Origin: Gemmatimonadota bacterium | GTDB lineage: Bacteria > JAAXHH01 | Direction: 5' to 3' | Assembly (NCBI GenBank): GCA_009838645.1 | Contig: VXRC01000027.1 | Coordinates: 1 to 60,863, forward strand | DNA length: 60,863 nt | In this document: positions 9,027 to 19,001 of the stretch, piece after piece | Layout of the letters: the number at the start of each line of letters is the position of its first letter | Numbering within the stretch: the first letter of the stretch is position 1 | Translations under genes and position numbers: made by a program | Notes under the pieces: model-generated | The model's database searches: none | What the model was told of the DNA's origin: nothing | The model's input: the letters and a program-made list of their open reading frames with translations, nothing else

Positions 9027-11450
9027 ATGTTCAACAACATGACCATCGCACTACGGCACTTGAGCCGGCACAGGGGTTATACGACGGTCAACGTCCTGGG
9101 CCTGGCGGTCGGACTGGCCTGCGCCATCCTGATCTTCCTCTATGTCGGCCACGAACTGAGCTACGACCGCTACCACGAGCAGGCCGACCGGATATACCGG
9201 GTCGTGTTTAACGACAGCGCCAAGACGCCCCGCAGCGTGGGACCGGCGTTGCAGGCCGACTTCCCCGAAGTCCAAAGCTTCTTGCGCATGCACCCCACGA
9301 CCGGCACCTGGGTCATGAAGTACGAAGACCGCATCTACTACGAAAGAGGGGTTTACTGGGCGAACAAAACGCTGTTCGACTTCTTCGCGCTGCCCCTGGT
9401 CCAGGGAGATCCGGACCGCGCGCTCGAGGCGCCGTACACCGTGGTCATCAGCGAGGATACGGCCCGCAAGTATTTCGGCGACGAAGATCCGATGGGCAAG
9501 ACGATCGTCGCCGACAACGGTTTCCTGCTGCTGACCGTCACCGGGGTCATGGAGAACATGCCGGCCAACACCCATTTCCAGGCCGATTTCTTCATTTCCC
9601 TGGCGTCGGGGTTCGAGGTGTACAAGGTCCGGTGGTCCCGGGAGAATTGGGACTCGTTTTTCTTCTACACCTACATCATGCTGGGCGACGGGCAGTCTCC
9701 GGCGGCACTGGCGGCGAAGTTCCCCGATTTCGTGGACCGGCACGTCGGGGAGCAGCTCCAGGTGCGCGGCGGCCGGTACGAGTTCTCGCTTCAACCGGTC
9801 ACCGACATTCACCTCTATTCCCACCTTGAGAACGAGCCCGGCGTCAATACCGACGTCAGCTATGTCTATATCCTGTCGGCCATGGGGCTCTTCATCCTGG
9901 TGATCGTCTGCATCAACTACGTGAACCTGTCCACGGCGCAATTCGCCCACCGGGTGCGGGAGATCGGCATGCGAAAGGTCCTCGGCGCGACGCGTCTGCA
10001 CCTGGTCCGCCAGTACCTGGGCGAATCGGTGCTGCTGACCGTCGCGGCCCTGCTGATCGCCCTGCTGGCGGTCTGGCTGGTATCTCCCTGGTTCGATGGG
10101 CTGACGGGCATGCCGGCATCGGCCGGGTTCATGGGTCATTTTTGGTGGTGGATCGCCCTGCCGGCCGTGGCGATCTTCATCGGCCTGCTGGCCGGAGGAT
10201 ATCCGGCCCTCAAGCTCTCGTCTCCCGGGGCGATTCCCGGCCTCAATGAGGGGCAGACCGGTCGGCCAGACCGATCAAGCCGGCCAAGCCGACCGCACGA
10301 AACGGACCGGGCGTATACGAGGAAGCTGCTCGTCGTCGTCCAGTTTGCCATTTCCATTGCGCTGATCATCGGCACGGGCGTCCTGTTCATTCAGATCAGC
10401 TACATCCAGAACAAGCACCTGGGTTTCGACAGGGAGCAGGTAATCGCCATTCCCTCGATCGCCGAGGTGGCCTACCAATACCAACCCTGGAAGGACGAAC
10501 TGCTCAGGCACAGCGGGGTGGTGGACGCGAGCCAGGGCATCTACCTGCCCGGCCTGGCGGGGAATATCGGGAATATCACCACCGAGACGGCCTGGCGGGT
10601 CGATGACCCGGACCAGGTCAAGCACGACTTGCAGGGCATCATCGTTGCAGCGGGTTACGTAGAAACGCTGGGCCTGGAACTATTGGTGGGAAGGTCGTTC
10701 AGCGGTCCGTTGGACAGCCGGGCCGAATCCGATAAGATTCTGATCAACGAGACCAGTATGCGCCTTCTGGGCTGGGATACGCCCGAAGCGGCCCTGGGAG
10801 AACAGGTTGGGTTCGGCATTGGCATGACGCAGACCGTCATCGGGGTGGTTCGGGATTTTCACCTTCGTTCACTGCACCTGCCCATCGAACCCCTCGTGAT
10901 CCTTTACGGCCGTGGACAACTCGTCGCGGTCAGGATCCAACCAGAGGACACAAAAACAACGCTGGCGTTCATTGAGCAGGCATGGACGCGTCATTTTCCC
11001 GATTTTCCCTTCGCCTTCTCTTTTATCGACGAGGATATCGACAGGCTGTACCGGGCGGAACAGCGCATCGGGTACGTCTTCGCGGTTTTCGCGGTGGTAG
11101 GGGTCCTGCTTGCCTGTATGGGCCTCTTCGCGCTGGTCTCCTACACGGTCGAGCGCAGGACGCGGGAGATCGGCATCCGCAAGACTCTGGGCGCTTCCGT
11201 GCGCCGCATGCTTGCCATGCTGGCCGCCGAGTTCGTGGGTCTCGTGCTCCTTGCCAATGCCATTGCCTGGCCGGCCGCGTGGCTGATCATGAGCCGCTGG
11301 CTCGAGTCCTTCGCCTACCGGTTCGAGCTGGGGTGGGGGGTCTTCTTCGCCTCCGGGATCGTGGCCCTGCTGATCACGGTGCTGACCATCGGATACCACG
11401 TGGCCCGGACCGCGCTGGCCAATCCCGCCGAAGTGCTGCGCGGCGAGTGA
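9027..11450 (+). CDS. FtsX-type ABC permease, paralogue 1
   Basis: An 807-residue permease built of two MacB-periplasmic/FtsX units: a first span at about 18-40, a periplasmic domain with VVISEDTARKYFGDEDPMG, three spans between 280 and 392, a fifth at about 432-452, a second periplasmic domain, and three spans from 680 to 795. The conserved cytoplasmic EIGMRKVLGA and EIGIRKTLGA loops, which contact an ATPase in MacB-like systems, occur after spans 2 and 6. No ATPase gene lies in this window. It starts three bases after the DASS gene, so the two are probably co-transcribed. Compared with paralogues 2 and 3 it has a 12-residue repeat-derived insertion before span 5. Substrate unknown. Confidence 0.88.
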   Translation: MFNNMTIALRHLSRHRGYTTVNVLGLAVGLACAILIFLYVGHELSYDRYHEQADRIYRVVFNDSAKTPRSVGPALQADFPEVQSFLRMHPTTGTWVMKYEDRIYYERGVYWANKTLFDFFALPLVQGDPDRALEAPYTVVISEDTARKYFGDEDPMGKTIVADNGFLLLTVTGVMENMPANTHFQADFFISLASGFEVYKVRWSRENWDSFFFYTYIMLGDGQSPAALAAKFPDFVDRHVGEQLQVRGGRYEFSLQPVTDIHLYSHLENEPGVNTDVSYVYILSAMGLFILVIVCINYVNLSTAQFAHRVREIGMRKVLGATRLHLVRQYLGESVLLTVAALLIALLAVWLVSPWFDGLTGMPASAGFMGHFWWWIALPAVAIFIGLLAGGYPALKLSSPGAIPGLNEGQTGRPDRSSRPSRPHETDRAYTRKLLVVVQFAISIALIIGTGVLFIQISYIQNKHLGFDREQVIAIPSIAEVAYQYQPWKDELLRHSGVVDASQGIYLPGLAGNIGNITTETAWRVDDPDQVKHDLQGIIVAAGYVETLGLELLVGRSFSGPLDSRAESDKILINETSMRLLGWDTPEAALGEQVGFGIGMTQTVIGVVRDFHLRSLHLPIEPLVILYGRGQLVAVRIQPEDTKTTLAFIEQAWTRHFPDFPFAFSFIDEDIDRLYRAEQRIGYVFAVFAVVGVLLACMGLFALVSYTVERRTREIGIRKTLGASVRRMLAMLAAEFVGLVLLANAIAWPAAWLIMSRWLESFAYRFELGWGVFFASGIVALLITVLTIGYHVARTALANPAEVLRGE
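10254..10313. repeat. In-frame repeat insertion in FtsX-1
   Basis: A degenerate nine-base array (gaccgatca, agccggcca, agccgaccg) encodes GRPDRSSRPSRPHETD in the cytoplasmic linker before span 5. From the GYPAL motif to the RK before span 5, FtsX-1 has 44 residues while FtsX-2 and FtsX-3 both have 32, a difference of 36 bases or four nine-base units. Confidence 0.8.
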
Positions 11451-11506
11451 GCAAGGGTTAAAGCCTGTGCCGGATCTCGCGTCCCGTGTCCGAGCGCGGG
11501 CAAGAG

Positions 11507-12514
11507 TTACGCCCGGCCCAGCACCAGGTCCCGCCCCGCCACCAGGCTGGCCATCTTGCGGTCCGCCACGCTCCGGGGAAGCATCCAGAAGCCGCAGTCG
11601 GGGTGCACCCAGCGCACGCGCTCCGGTCCGAGAACGTCGACGGCGTGTTCGATGCGGCGGGCGACCTCGTCCGGCGATTCCACGCCGTTGTCCTTGATGT
11701 CGACCACGCCCACGCCCAGCGCGATGTCTTCGCGCAGATCCCTGAACATCGGCAGTTCGTCGTAACCCCTGCGGGCGAACTCAAGGACGAGATGGTCGAC
11801 GTCCAGGTTGTTCAGGAATCCCATCAGGTTGTTCCACAGGCCGGACTGGATGCTCTGCCCGCCGTAGTTGCCGAAGCAGAGGTGCAGCCCCTTCTCGCCC
11901 TGCACGGCGCCGAGAACGTGGTTGACGGGCTCGTGGGCCCAGTCTGCGTCCTCGGGATGGCCGGTCAGGTTGGCCTCGTCCACCTGCAGGATCGGCGCGT
12001 CGATCTCGGCGACCTGCCTGCGCAACACCTCGGCGATGTCCATCGTCATAGCGCGCAGATCGCCGTAGTGCTCGTCCAGGAGCGTCTTGGCCAGCATGTA
12101 AGGCGAGGTGACGGTGAACTTGAGTGGCCGGTCGGTGAGCGTTCGCATGGTCTGCCACGCGGCCGGCAGGTTGAGCGCGCCTTCCCCGATCTTCCCGCGT
12201 ACGATGCCGCCGGGTGTGCTCCGGAAAGCCATGCCCACGCGCTTCCGAAAATCGGCGAGGACCTCTCGGGAGACCTCCGTCGTGATCCCGGACATGGGCC
12301 GTATGAAGTACTCGATCATCCCGTTGGTCTCCGGGTGGCCGACGTCGAAGCGGGAAAGCTCCCCGTCGGTGAGCACGTCGATCCCGGCCAGTTCCTGGGT
12401 CTTCAGGATCACCTTGGCCGCGTCGATCAGGTTGGGCGTGGTGGGATAGGCCGCCAGCCAGTCCGGGATGGGATAGCTGCCGACCACGGTGGTCTTGATA
12501 GAGACTTCTGACAT
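11507..12514 (-). CDS. MetE C-domain-like / UROD-superfamily protein
   Basis: A 335-residue protein resembling the C-terminal catalytic half of cobalamin-independent methionine synthase (TTVVGSYPIPDWL at the start, then DVLTDGEL, LQVDEANLTGHP, and a closing WVHPDCGFWMLPR with the conserved Cys used for zinc binding in MetE). Full MetE is about 750 residues; this stand-alone version lacks the N-terminal half and may be a methyltransferase for another substrate. The ATG at 12514 follows AGGGAG; a further in-frame ATG at 12568 would add an unconserved 18 residues. It sits on the opposite strand between two FtsX paralogues. Confidence 0.8.
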   Translation of the reverse strand: MSEVSIKTTVVGSYPIPDWLAAYPTTPNLIDAAKVILKTQELAGIDVLTDGELSRFDVGHPETNGMIEYFIRPMSGITTEVSREVLADFRKRVGMAFRSTPGGIVRGKIGEGALNLPAAWQTMRTLTDRPLKFTVTSPYMLAKTLLDEHYGDLRAMTMDIAEVLRRQVAEIDAPILQVDEANLTGHPEDADWAHEPVNHVLGAVQGEKGLHLCFGNYGGQSIQSGLWNNLMGFLNNLDVDHLVLEFARRGYDELPMFRDLREDIALGVGVVDIKDNGVESPDEVARRIEHAVDVLGPERVRWVHPDCGFWMLPRSVADRKMASLVAGRDLVLGRA

Positions 12515-12683
12515 TTCTGGTACTCCCTGGTGCGTGGCGACTGTCTGATACACGTTCATTTCGTTCACGAGATTAAATCAAATAGATCAATGGCGAAATG
12601 AAATATACATTGTGCATCTCGAATCCGGTATCATTACCGACTCAAATGACATTCAACCGCTACTCTGTCGGCGGGGCCTTCGA

Positions 12684-15059
12684 ATGCTTAAAAGCTACAT
12701 AACCATAGCGATTCGCCATATGGCCAGGGAGAAGGGCTATACGGCCATAAATGTCCTCGGCCTGGCCGTCGGGTTGGTCTGCGCCATGCTGATCTTCCTC
12801 TATGTCAGCTTCGAACTCAGTTACGACCGCTATCATGAGAAGGCGGACCGCCTGTACAGGGTGGCGGTCAACAACGACGCCCGTACGCCTCCAGCCCTGG
12901 GCCCGGCGCTGCAGGCAGACTTCCCCGAGATCACGGGTTTAGTCCGATTGCTCCCGACGACCGGTACGTGGATCATGAAACACGACGAGAAGATCTACTA
13001 TGAAAACCGGGTCTACTGGGCGGACAACGCCCTGTTCGACATCTTTACCGTTCCGTTGATCCGCGGCGATTCCCGAACGGCCCTGGAGGCGCCCTACTCG
13101 GTCGTAATCAGCGAAGATACGGCCCGGAAATACTTCGGCGAAGAAGATCCGATGGGCAAAACGATTATCGCCGACAACGGCTTCATGATGCTGACCGTTA
13201 CCGGGGTCATGGAAAATACGCCGCAAAATACCCACTTCCAGGCCGACTTCTTCATTTCGCTGACCTCCGCGTCTCAGGAGGATCTCGGATACTGGTCGTG
13301 GATCAATTTCTACACGTACATCGCGCTGTCTGTGGATCATTCCCAGGCCGCGATCGAGGAGAGGCTTCCTGGTTTCGTCAACAGGCACATCGGGGAAGGG
13401 CTCAGGGAACGGGGCGGCAGCTTCGAACTCTTTCTGCAACCGGTGACAGACATCCATCTCCATTCCAATCTCGAACACGAGACCGGCGCCAACAGCGATA
13501 TCACCTATGTCTACATCCTTTCGGCCATAGCGCTTTTCATCCTGTCCGTCGCCTGTATCAATTTCATCAACCTGTCAATCGCCCGGTTTGCCGGCCGGAC
13601 CAGAGAAGTGGGCTTGCGCAAGGTGTTTGGCGCGTATCGTTTCCAGTTGATCCGGCAGTTCCTGGGAGAATCGGTCCTGGTAACCGCCATGGCCCTGGTG
13701 ATCGCACTGGCGGCCATTTTATTGATCTCCCCGTATTTCGACAGCTTTGCGGGGAAACCGGTAACGACGCAATTCGCGGGCTCCGGATTCTGGTGGCTCG
13801 TCCTTCCAGCCGGTGCGCTGTTCGTGGGTTTGTTGTCCGGAAGCTACCCGGCGATGCTGCTTTCCGCCCCGCAGCCGGTTCAGAGCGTGAAGGGAGGGCC
13901 GCAACTCGCTGCGGCCGGAGGACTTTCGCGGAAAATCCTGGTGGTCATCCAGTTTACGATTTCCATCGCGATGATCATCAGCACGGGCATTCTGTTTAAT
14001 CAGATGGCATACCTCCAGAGCAAGCATCCGGGTTTCGATAAAGATCGGGTAATCGTGATACCGACTTTTAATGACGTCTTGGATAACTTCCAGCCCTGGA
14101 AAGAAGCCTTACTGCAACACACCGGCGTGGCCGGGGTGACCCATAGCAATTCCTTGCCGGGGCTGGCCGGCAACATTGGCCAGGTATCGACCGGCACGAT
14201 ACAGCGGGTCGATGATCCAGGCAATGTCCGGCATGACGTGCAAGGCCTGAACGTCGCGCTGGATTTCGTGGAAACCCTGGGCATGGAATTGCTCGCCGGC
14301 CGGTCGCATAGCGGTGCGATGTCCAGGGATTCAGAAGCGCTGAACATCGTAATCAACGAAACCGCGCAGCGGGTGTTGGGTTGGAACACGCCGGAGGAGG
14401 CCATTGGCCAGGAAGTCCTTTTCGGTAGAGGCTGGACCGGAACGGTTATCGGTGTGGTCAGGGATTTTCATTTTCGATCGATGCATCTGAAGATAGAGCC
14501 GCTCGTGCTGTTTCTGGGCGGCGGTCTCCATCTGGCCGTCCGGCTTCACCCCGGTGATCCGGGACGAACGCTGGATTACATAGAAAACCAGTGGTTGCGG
14601 ATGTTCCCGGACTTTCCTTTTGCTTACACGTTTCTCGACGAGAACATCGAACGCCTGTACCGGTCGGAAGTGCGAATCGGTTACGTTTTCGGCGTGTTCG
14701 CTCTGGTGGCTGTTTTCCTTGCCTGCCTGGGCCTGTTCGCGTTGGTTTCCTTCACGATGGAACGAAGAACCAGGGAGATCGGCGTACGCAAAGCGTTGGG
14801 CGCTTCCGTCCAACAGGTGTTGGCGTTGCTGTCCGGTGAATTCGTGGGGCTCGTGCTCATCGCCAATGTCTTGGCCTGGCCGGCGGCCTGGCTGACCATG
14901 CAGCGCTGGCTGGAGTCCTTCGCCTATCGAACGGAGATCGGCTGGGAGATCTTTTTTCTTTCCGGCGTCACCGCCCTGCTGATCACGCTGGTCACCATCG
15001 GCTATCGCGTGGTTCGGACTGCACTCGCCAATCCGGCGGACGTGCTACGGAACGAGTGA
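12684..15059 (+). CDS. FtsX-type ABC permease, paralogue 2
   Basis: A 791-residue permease with the same two-unit FtsX layout as paralogue 1. The N-terminal signature MLKSYITIAIRHMAR is followed by the first span (NVLGLAVGLVCAMLIFLYV) and FELSYDRYHEKADRLYRVA. The loop VVISEDTARKYFGEEDPMG is nearly identical to the other two. The start at 12684 removes 24 unconserved residues offered by an upstream ATG at 12612. The cytoplasmic coupling loops read EVGLRKVFGA and EIGVRKALGA. Its linker before span 5 has the shorter, 32-residue form. NDH-2 follows 69 bases later on the same strand. Confidence 0.88.
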   Translation: MLKSYITIAIRHMAREKGYTAINVLGLAVGLVCAMLIFLYVSFELSYDRYHEKADRLYRVAVNNDARTPPALGPALQADFPEITGLVRLLPTTGTWIMKHDEKIYYENRVYWADNALFDIFTVPLIRGDSRTALEAPYSVVISEDTARKYFGEEDPMGKTIIADNGFMMLTVTGVMENTPQNTHFQADFFISLTSASQEDLGYWSWINFYTYIALSVDHSQAAIEERLPGFVNRHIGEGLRERGGSFELFLQPVTDIHLHSNLEHETGANSDITYVYILSAIALFILSVACINFINLSIARFAGRTREVGLRKVFGAYRFQLIRQFLGESVLVTAMALVIALAAILLISPYFDSFAGKPVTTQFAGSGFWWLVLPAGALFVGLLSGSYPAMLLSAPQPVQSVKGGPQLAAAGGLSRKILVVIQFTISIAMIISTGILFNQMAYLQSKHPGFDKDRVIVIPTFNDVLDNFQPWKEALLQHTGVAGVTHSNSLPGLAGNIGQVSTGTIQRVDDPGNVRHDVQGLNVALDFVETLGMELLAGRSHSGAMSRDSEALNIVINETAQRVLGWNTPEEAIGQEVLFGRGWTGTVIGVVRDFHFRSMHLKIEPLVLFLGGGLHLAVRLHPGDPGRTLDYIENQWLRMFPDFPFAYTFLDENIERLYRSEVRIGYVFGVFALVAVFLACLGLFALVSFTMERRTREIGVRKALGASVQQVLALLSGEFVGLVLIANVLAWPAAWLTMQRWLESFAYRTEIGWEIFFLSGVTALLITLVTIGYRVVRTALANPADVLRNE

Positions 15060-15128
15060 AGCAACGCCCTCCGGCCCAGGATGCAAGTGAGGGTGCCGGA
15101 AGCAATACGTTACAGGATGGTCCACCCC

Positions 15129-16517
15129 ATGAAACACGTCGTCATCGTCGGAGGGGGCTTCGCCGGTCTTAACGCGGCCAAGAAACTTGGCGGCTTGCGC
15201 GACGTCCGCGTTACCCTGGTCGACCGGCAGAACTACCACCTGTTCCAGCCGCTGCTCTACCAGGTGGCCATGGCGGGCCTGTCGCCCGCCGACATTGCCA
15301 CGCCCATACGGAGCGTGCTCGCCCGCTGCCGAAACATCTCGGTGCTTCAGGGATCGGTCGAGGGGGTCGACCTGCAGGCGCGGGCCGTATCGGCGGATTT
15401 CGGCCGGCTGGAGTTCGATTACCTGCTGCTCTGCTGCGGGTCGATGCCGAGTTACTTCGGCCACGGAGACTGGGAGGAAAACGCGCCCAGCCTGAAGACG
15501 ATCCCGCAGGCCACGGAGATTCGCCGGCGCCTGCTAAGTGCTTTCGAAACGGCGGAACGGACCAACGATCCCGAAACTCGCCGTCAACTGCTGACCTTCG
15601 TCGTCATCGGCGGCGGGCCCACCGGCGTCGAGCTTGCGGGCGCCATAGGGGAAATGAGCCGGTTCACGCTCGCTCGGGACTTCCGCAACATCGACACCCG
15701 GCTTACGCGGGTCATCCTGATCGAGTCCGGTCCGCGCATCCTCTCGATGTTCTCCGAGCAGCAGGCGGCCCGGGCGGCCCGGGACCTGGAAAAGCTCGGC
15801 GTGCAGGTCTGGCCGAACACCCTGGCGACGGACATCGACGAACTCGGCGTGCAGGCGGGCCCGGAGCGCATTGCGTCCTCAACGGTGCTCTGGGCGGCGG
15901 GTGTACGGGGCGTTGAAGTCGCGGGCCTGATCGGCCGACCTGGACAACAACCGGAACGCGCTCAAACAAACCGCGGGAGCGGCGTCGAGACGGACCGGAG
16001 TGAAAGCGTGACGTTAGACCGCGGCGGCCGCGTGGTGGTCGATGAAGACTTGAGCATACCCGGCCACCCGAACGTGTTTGTCGCGGGCGATCAGGCCTGT
16101 TTCACCCACCAGACCGGCAATCCCCTTCCCGGCACGGCGCCCGTGGCGATCCAGCAGGGCCGGTTCGTGGCGCAAACGATATGCCGCGACCTCGCGGGCA
16201 AGCCGCGGGAGGCCTTCCTGTTCGTCGACCGGGGCCAGATGGCGACCATCGGACGCAGCCGCGCCGTCGCGGAAATCGGCAGGCTCAGGTTCTCCGGATG
16301 GATTGCGTGGATCACGTGGCTGGTAGTTCACGTCTATTTCCTCGTGGGTTTCAAGAACCGATTGCTCGTCGTGCTGCATTGGGCCTGGTCCTACGTGACG
16401 TTCCGGCGCGGCGCCCGGCTGATCGTCGAGCGCGAGTGGCGTTTCGGCGGGCGCGGTGGGCGCAAGGACAAGACCGTGCCCGCCCGGGACGAAACCAGGA
16501 CGGACGGGGAGGTATGA
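15129..16517 (+). CDS. ndh: Type II NADH:quinone oxidoreductase (NDH-2)
   Basis: A 462-residue single-subunit dehydrogenase that passes electrons from NADH to membrane quinone without pumping protons. The FAD Rossmann loop VVIVGGGFAGLNAAK is at the very start, and the NADH loop VVIGGGPTGVELAGAI lies near residue 158; AGDQACF binds flavin near 320. The C-terminal part (WLVVHVYFLVGFKNRLLVVLH) is the membrane-associated amphipathic region. The start at 15129 sits after AGGATGG; an ATG four codons earlier is possible. An insertion of about 25 polar residues lies at 15936-16010. The stop overlaps the start of FtsX-3. Confidence 0.92.
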   Translation: MKHVVIVGGGFAGLNAAKKLGGLRDVRVTLVDRQNYHLFQPLLYQVAMAGLSPADIATPIRSVLARCRNISVLQGSVEGVDLQARAVSADFGRLEFDYLLLCCGSMPSYFGHGDWEENAPSLKTIPQATEIRRRLLSAFETAERTNDPETRRQLLTFVVIGGGPTGVELAGAIGEMSRFTLARDFRNIDTRLTRVILIESGPRILSMFSEQQAARAARDLEKLGVQVWPNTLATDIDELGVQAGPERIASSTVLWAAGVRGVEVAGLIGRPGQQPERAQTNRGSGVETDRSESVTLDRGGRVVVDEDLSIPGHPNVFVAGDQACFTHQTGNPLPGTAPVAIQQGRFVAQTICRDLAGKPREAFLFVDRGQMATIGRSRAVAEIGRLRFSGWIAWITWLVVHVYFLVGFKNRLLVVLHWAWSYVTFRRGARLIVEREWRFGGRGGRKDKTVPARDETRTDGEV

Positions 16518-18907
16518 TGCCAGGGAACCACATCGCCATAGCCTTGCGGCACATGGTCCGGTACAGGGGTTACACGGCCATCAACGTCCTCGGTCTGGCC
16601 GTCGGGATGATATGCGCCATCCTGATCTTCCTTTACGTGCGCTACGAACTCAGCTACGACCGCTACCACGACAAGGCCGACCGCATCTACCGGATAGCGC
16701 TCAACGACAGTGCCCGGTCGCCCCGTGAACTGGGTCCGATGCTCCAGGCCGACTTCCCCGAAATCCAGCACTTCGCCCGGATGCTTCCCACGATCGGCAC
16801 CTGGATCATGAAGCACGAAGACCGGATCTACTACGAAAAGAGCGTGTACTGGGTAAACAATGAACTGTTCGACGTCTTTACCTTTCCCCTCGTGAGAGGC
16901 GATCCGGATCACGCCCTCGAAGCGCCGTACACGGTGGTCATCAGCGAAGACACCGCCCGAAAATACTTTGGCGATGAAGATCCCATGGGGAAGACCATTA
17001 TTGCCGACAACGGCTACATGCTGCTCACCGTATCCGGCGTCATGGAGAACATCCCGGAAAACGCCCATTTCCACGCCGACTTCCTGATTTCCCTGGCTTC
17101 GGCATACGACAAGTTCGAATGGAACAGGTCTGCGGGGATCTGGTTCTCCACGCTGTTCTACAACTACATCGTCTTGCCGGAAGGCCATCCACCGGAGGAG
17201 ACCCAGCGTAAACTGCCCGGTTTCGTGGAGAGACACGTCGACGCGAGTTACCTGGAAGACCTCGACCGTTACGAATTGACGCTGCAGCCCGTCACCGACA
17301 TCCACCTTTATTCCCATCTCGAGAACGAGCACGGCGCCAACACGGATGTGGCCTACGTGTACATCCTGATCGCCATCGGGCTGTTCATCCTGGTCATCGC
17401 CTCGGTGAATTATGTAAACCTGTCCACCGCACAGTTCGTGCACCGGGCACGCGAGATCGGCATGCGCAAAGTACTCGGCGCGTCCCGGGGACAGTTGATA
17501 CGGCAGTGCCTGGGGGAATCGGTCCTGATGACCGTCATGGCCCTGTTGGTTGCCCTGGCGGCCGTCTATTTCATCGCACCGTATTTCGACGCACTGTTGG
17601 GCCAGCCGATCGCCTCGGCCCATGGGCTGCACCCCCTGTGGTGGCTCGCCCTGCCGATCACCGCGATCCTCATCGGGCTCCTGTCGGGCGCATACCCGGC
17701 CCTCGTGTTTTCCTCCGTGCGGGCCATTCCGGGGCTCAAGGAAGGACGGCCGTATCTGCCCGGCGGAGCGTGGTCCCGAAAGATCCTGGTCGTTTTTCAA
17801 TTTGCCATTTCCACCGCGCTGATCATCGGCACCGGCATCCTGTTCAGCCAGTTGAACTTCATTCAGCACAAGAATCTGGGCTTCGAAAAGGACCAGGTGA
17901 TCGTGATTCCGACGGTCGAACAAGTGGCGACAAACTACCAGCCGTGGAAGGATGCCCTGTTGCAGCACCCCCGTGTGGAGGGTGTGAGCCAGGCCATCAC
18001 CCTGCCCGGCCTTTTCGGCACCGTCGGCCGGCCGTCGACGGGCACGATGCAGCGTGCAGAGGACCCGGACCACGTCAGGCATGCCGTCCATGGTTTCCAG
18101 GCCTCCGTGGACTTCGTGGAGACGATGGGCATGGAACTGCTCGCGGGCCGGTCCCATCGCGGGGCTTTCAGAAACGACACGGAGTGGGAGCACATCGTGA
18201 TCAACGAGGCGGCGCTGCGCGTCCTGGGCTGGGAAAGGCCCGAAGAGGCCGTCGGGCAGCAGATCCGGTTCGCCAGTGGATACACGCACACGGTGGTCGG
18301 CGTGGTCCGGGACTTCCACTTTCGCACCCTGCACCAGGAAATCGAACCGCTGGTGCTCTTTCACGGCACCGGCCTTCACCTGGTGGTCCGGATCCGGCCG
18401 GAGGATATCAGGAGCACCCTGGATAACATAGAAGCGGCATGGTCGGATTTCTTCCCCGATTTCCCCTTTGCCTATACGTTTCTCGACGAAGACATCGACC
18501 AACTTTACAGAAACGAATTGCGTATCGGCTACTTCTTCGGCGTGTTCGCCCTGGTGGCGGTTTTCCTGACCGGCCTGGGTCTGGTCGCCCTGGTCTCGTT
18601 CACGGCCGAGCGGCGCACCCGGGAGGTCGGCATTCGAAAGGCGCTGGGTGCTTCCGCGCGCCGCCTGCTCGCCATGCTGTCCGCCGAATTCGTCGTTCTC
18701 GTGCTCGTGGCCAACATCGTTGCCTGGCCGGCGGCCTGGCTGATCATGGGGCGCTGGCTGGAGAACTTCGCCTATCGAATCGAGATGGGCTGGGGGATTT
18801 TCTTTGCTTCCGCCGGCGCCGCGCTGTTGATTTCGTTGGCCACCATCGGCTATCACGTGACCAGGGCCGTGCTGGCCAATCCCGCGGTAGTGCTGCGCAG
18901 TGAGTGA
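16517..18907 (+). CDS. FtsX-type ABC permease, paralogue 3
   Basis: A 796-residue permease, the third member of the local family. After MPGNHIAIALRHMVRYR comes the first span, then YELSYDRYHDKADRIYRIA. The periplasmic block VVISEDTARKYFGDEDPMG is identical to that of paralogue 1. Coupling loops read EIGMRKVLGA and EVGIRKALGA. The ATG at 16517 overlaps the NDH-2 stop by one base and is four bases behind GGGGAGG; an adjacent ATG at 16514 is also possible. Translational coupling to NDH-2 is likely. There is no ATPase gene nearby. The substrate is unknown, though family members export lipids, peptides or macrolides or act on the cell wall. Confidence 0.88.
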   Translation: MPGNHIAIALRHMVRYRGYTAINVLGLAVGMICAILIFLYVRYELSYDRYHDKADRIYRIALNDSARSPRELGPMLQADFPEIQHFARMLPTIGTWIMKHEDRIYYEKSVYWVNNELFDVFTFPLVRGDPDHALEAPYTVVISEDTARKYFGDEDPMGKTIIADNGYMLLTVSGVMENIPENAHFHADFLISLASAYDKFEWNRSAGIWFSTLFYNYIVLPEGHPPEETQRKLPGFVERHVDASYLEDLDRYELTLQPVTDIHLYSHLENEHGANTDVAYVYILIAIGLFILVIASVNYVNLSTAQFVHRAREIGMRKVLGASRGQLIRQCLGESVLMTVMALLVALAAVYFIAPYFDALLGQPIASAHGLHPLWWLALPITAILIGLLSGAYPALVFSSVRAIPGLKEGRPYLPGGAWSRKILVVFQFAISTALIIGTGILFSQLNFIQHKNLGFEKDQVIVIPTVEQVATNYQPWKDALLQHPRVEGVSQAITLPGLFGTVGRPSTGTMQRAEDPDHVRHAVHGFQASVDFVETMGMELLAGRSHRGAFRNDTEWEHIVINEAALRVLGWERPEEAVGQQIRFASGYTHTVVGVVRDFHFRTLHQEIEPLVLFHGTGLHLVVRIRPEDIRSTLDNIEAAWSDFFPDFPFAYTFLDEDIDQLYRNELRIGYFFGVFALVAVFLTGLGLVALVSFTAERRTREVGIRKALGASARRLLAMLSAEFVVLVLVANIVAWPAAWLIMGRWLENFAYRIEMGWGIFFASAGAALLISLATIGYHVTRAVLANPAVVLRSE

Positions 18908-19001
18908 CGCGAGCCTGTAGACCGCGTCGGCCGTCCCGGGGAACTGAGATTGCCTGCGACATAAGAGAAAAGAATGGTTCGAAGAGATGATGGAGGACAG
19001 G

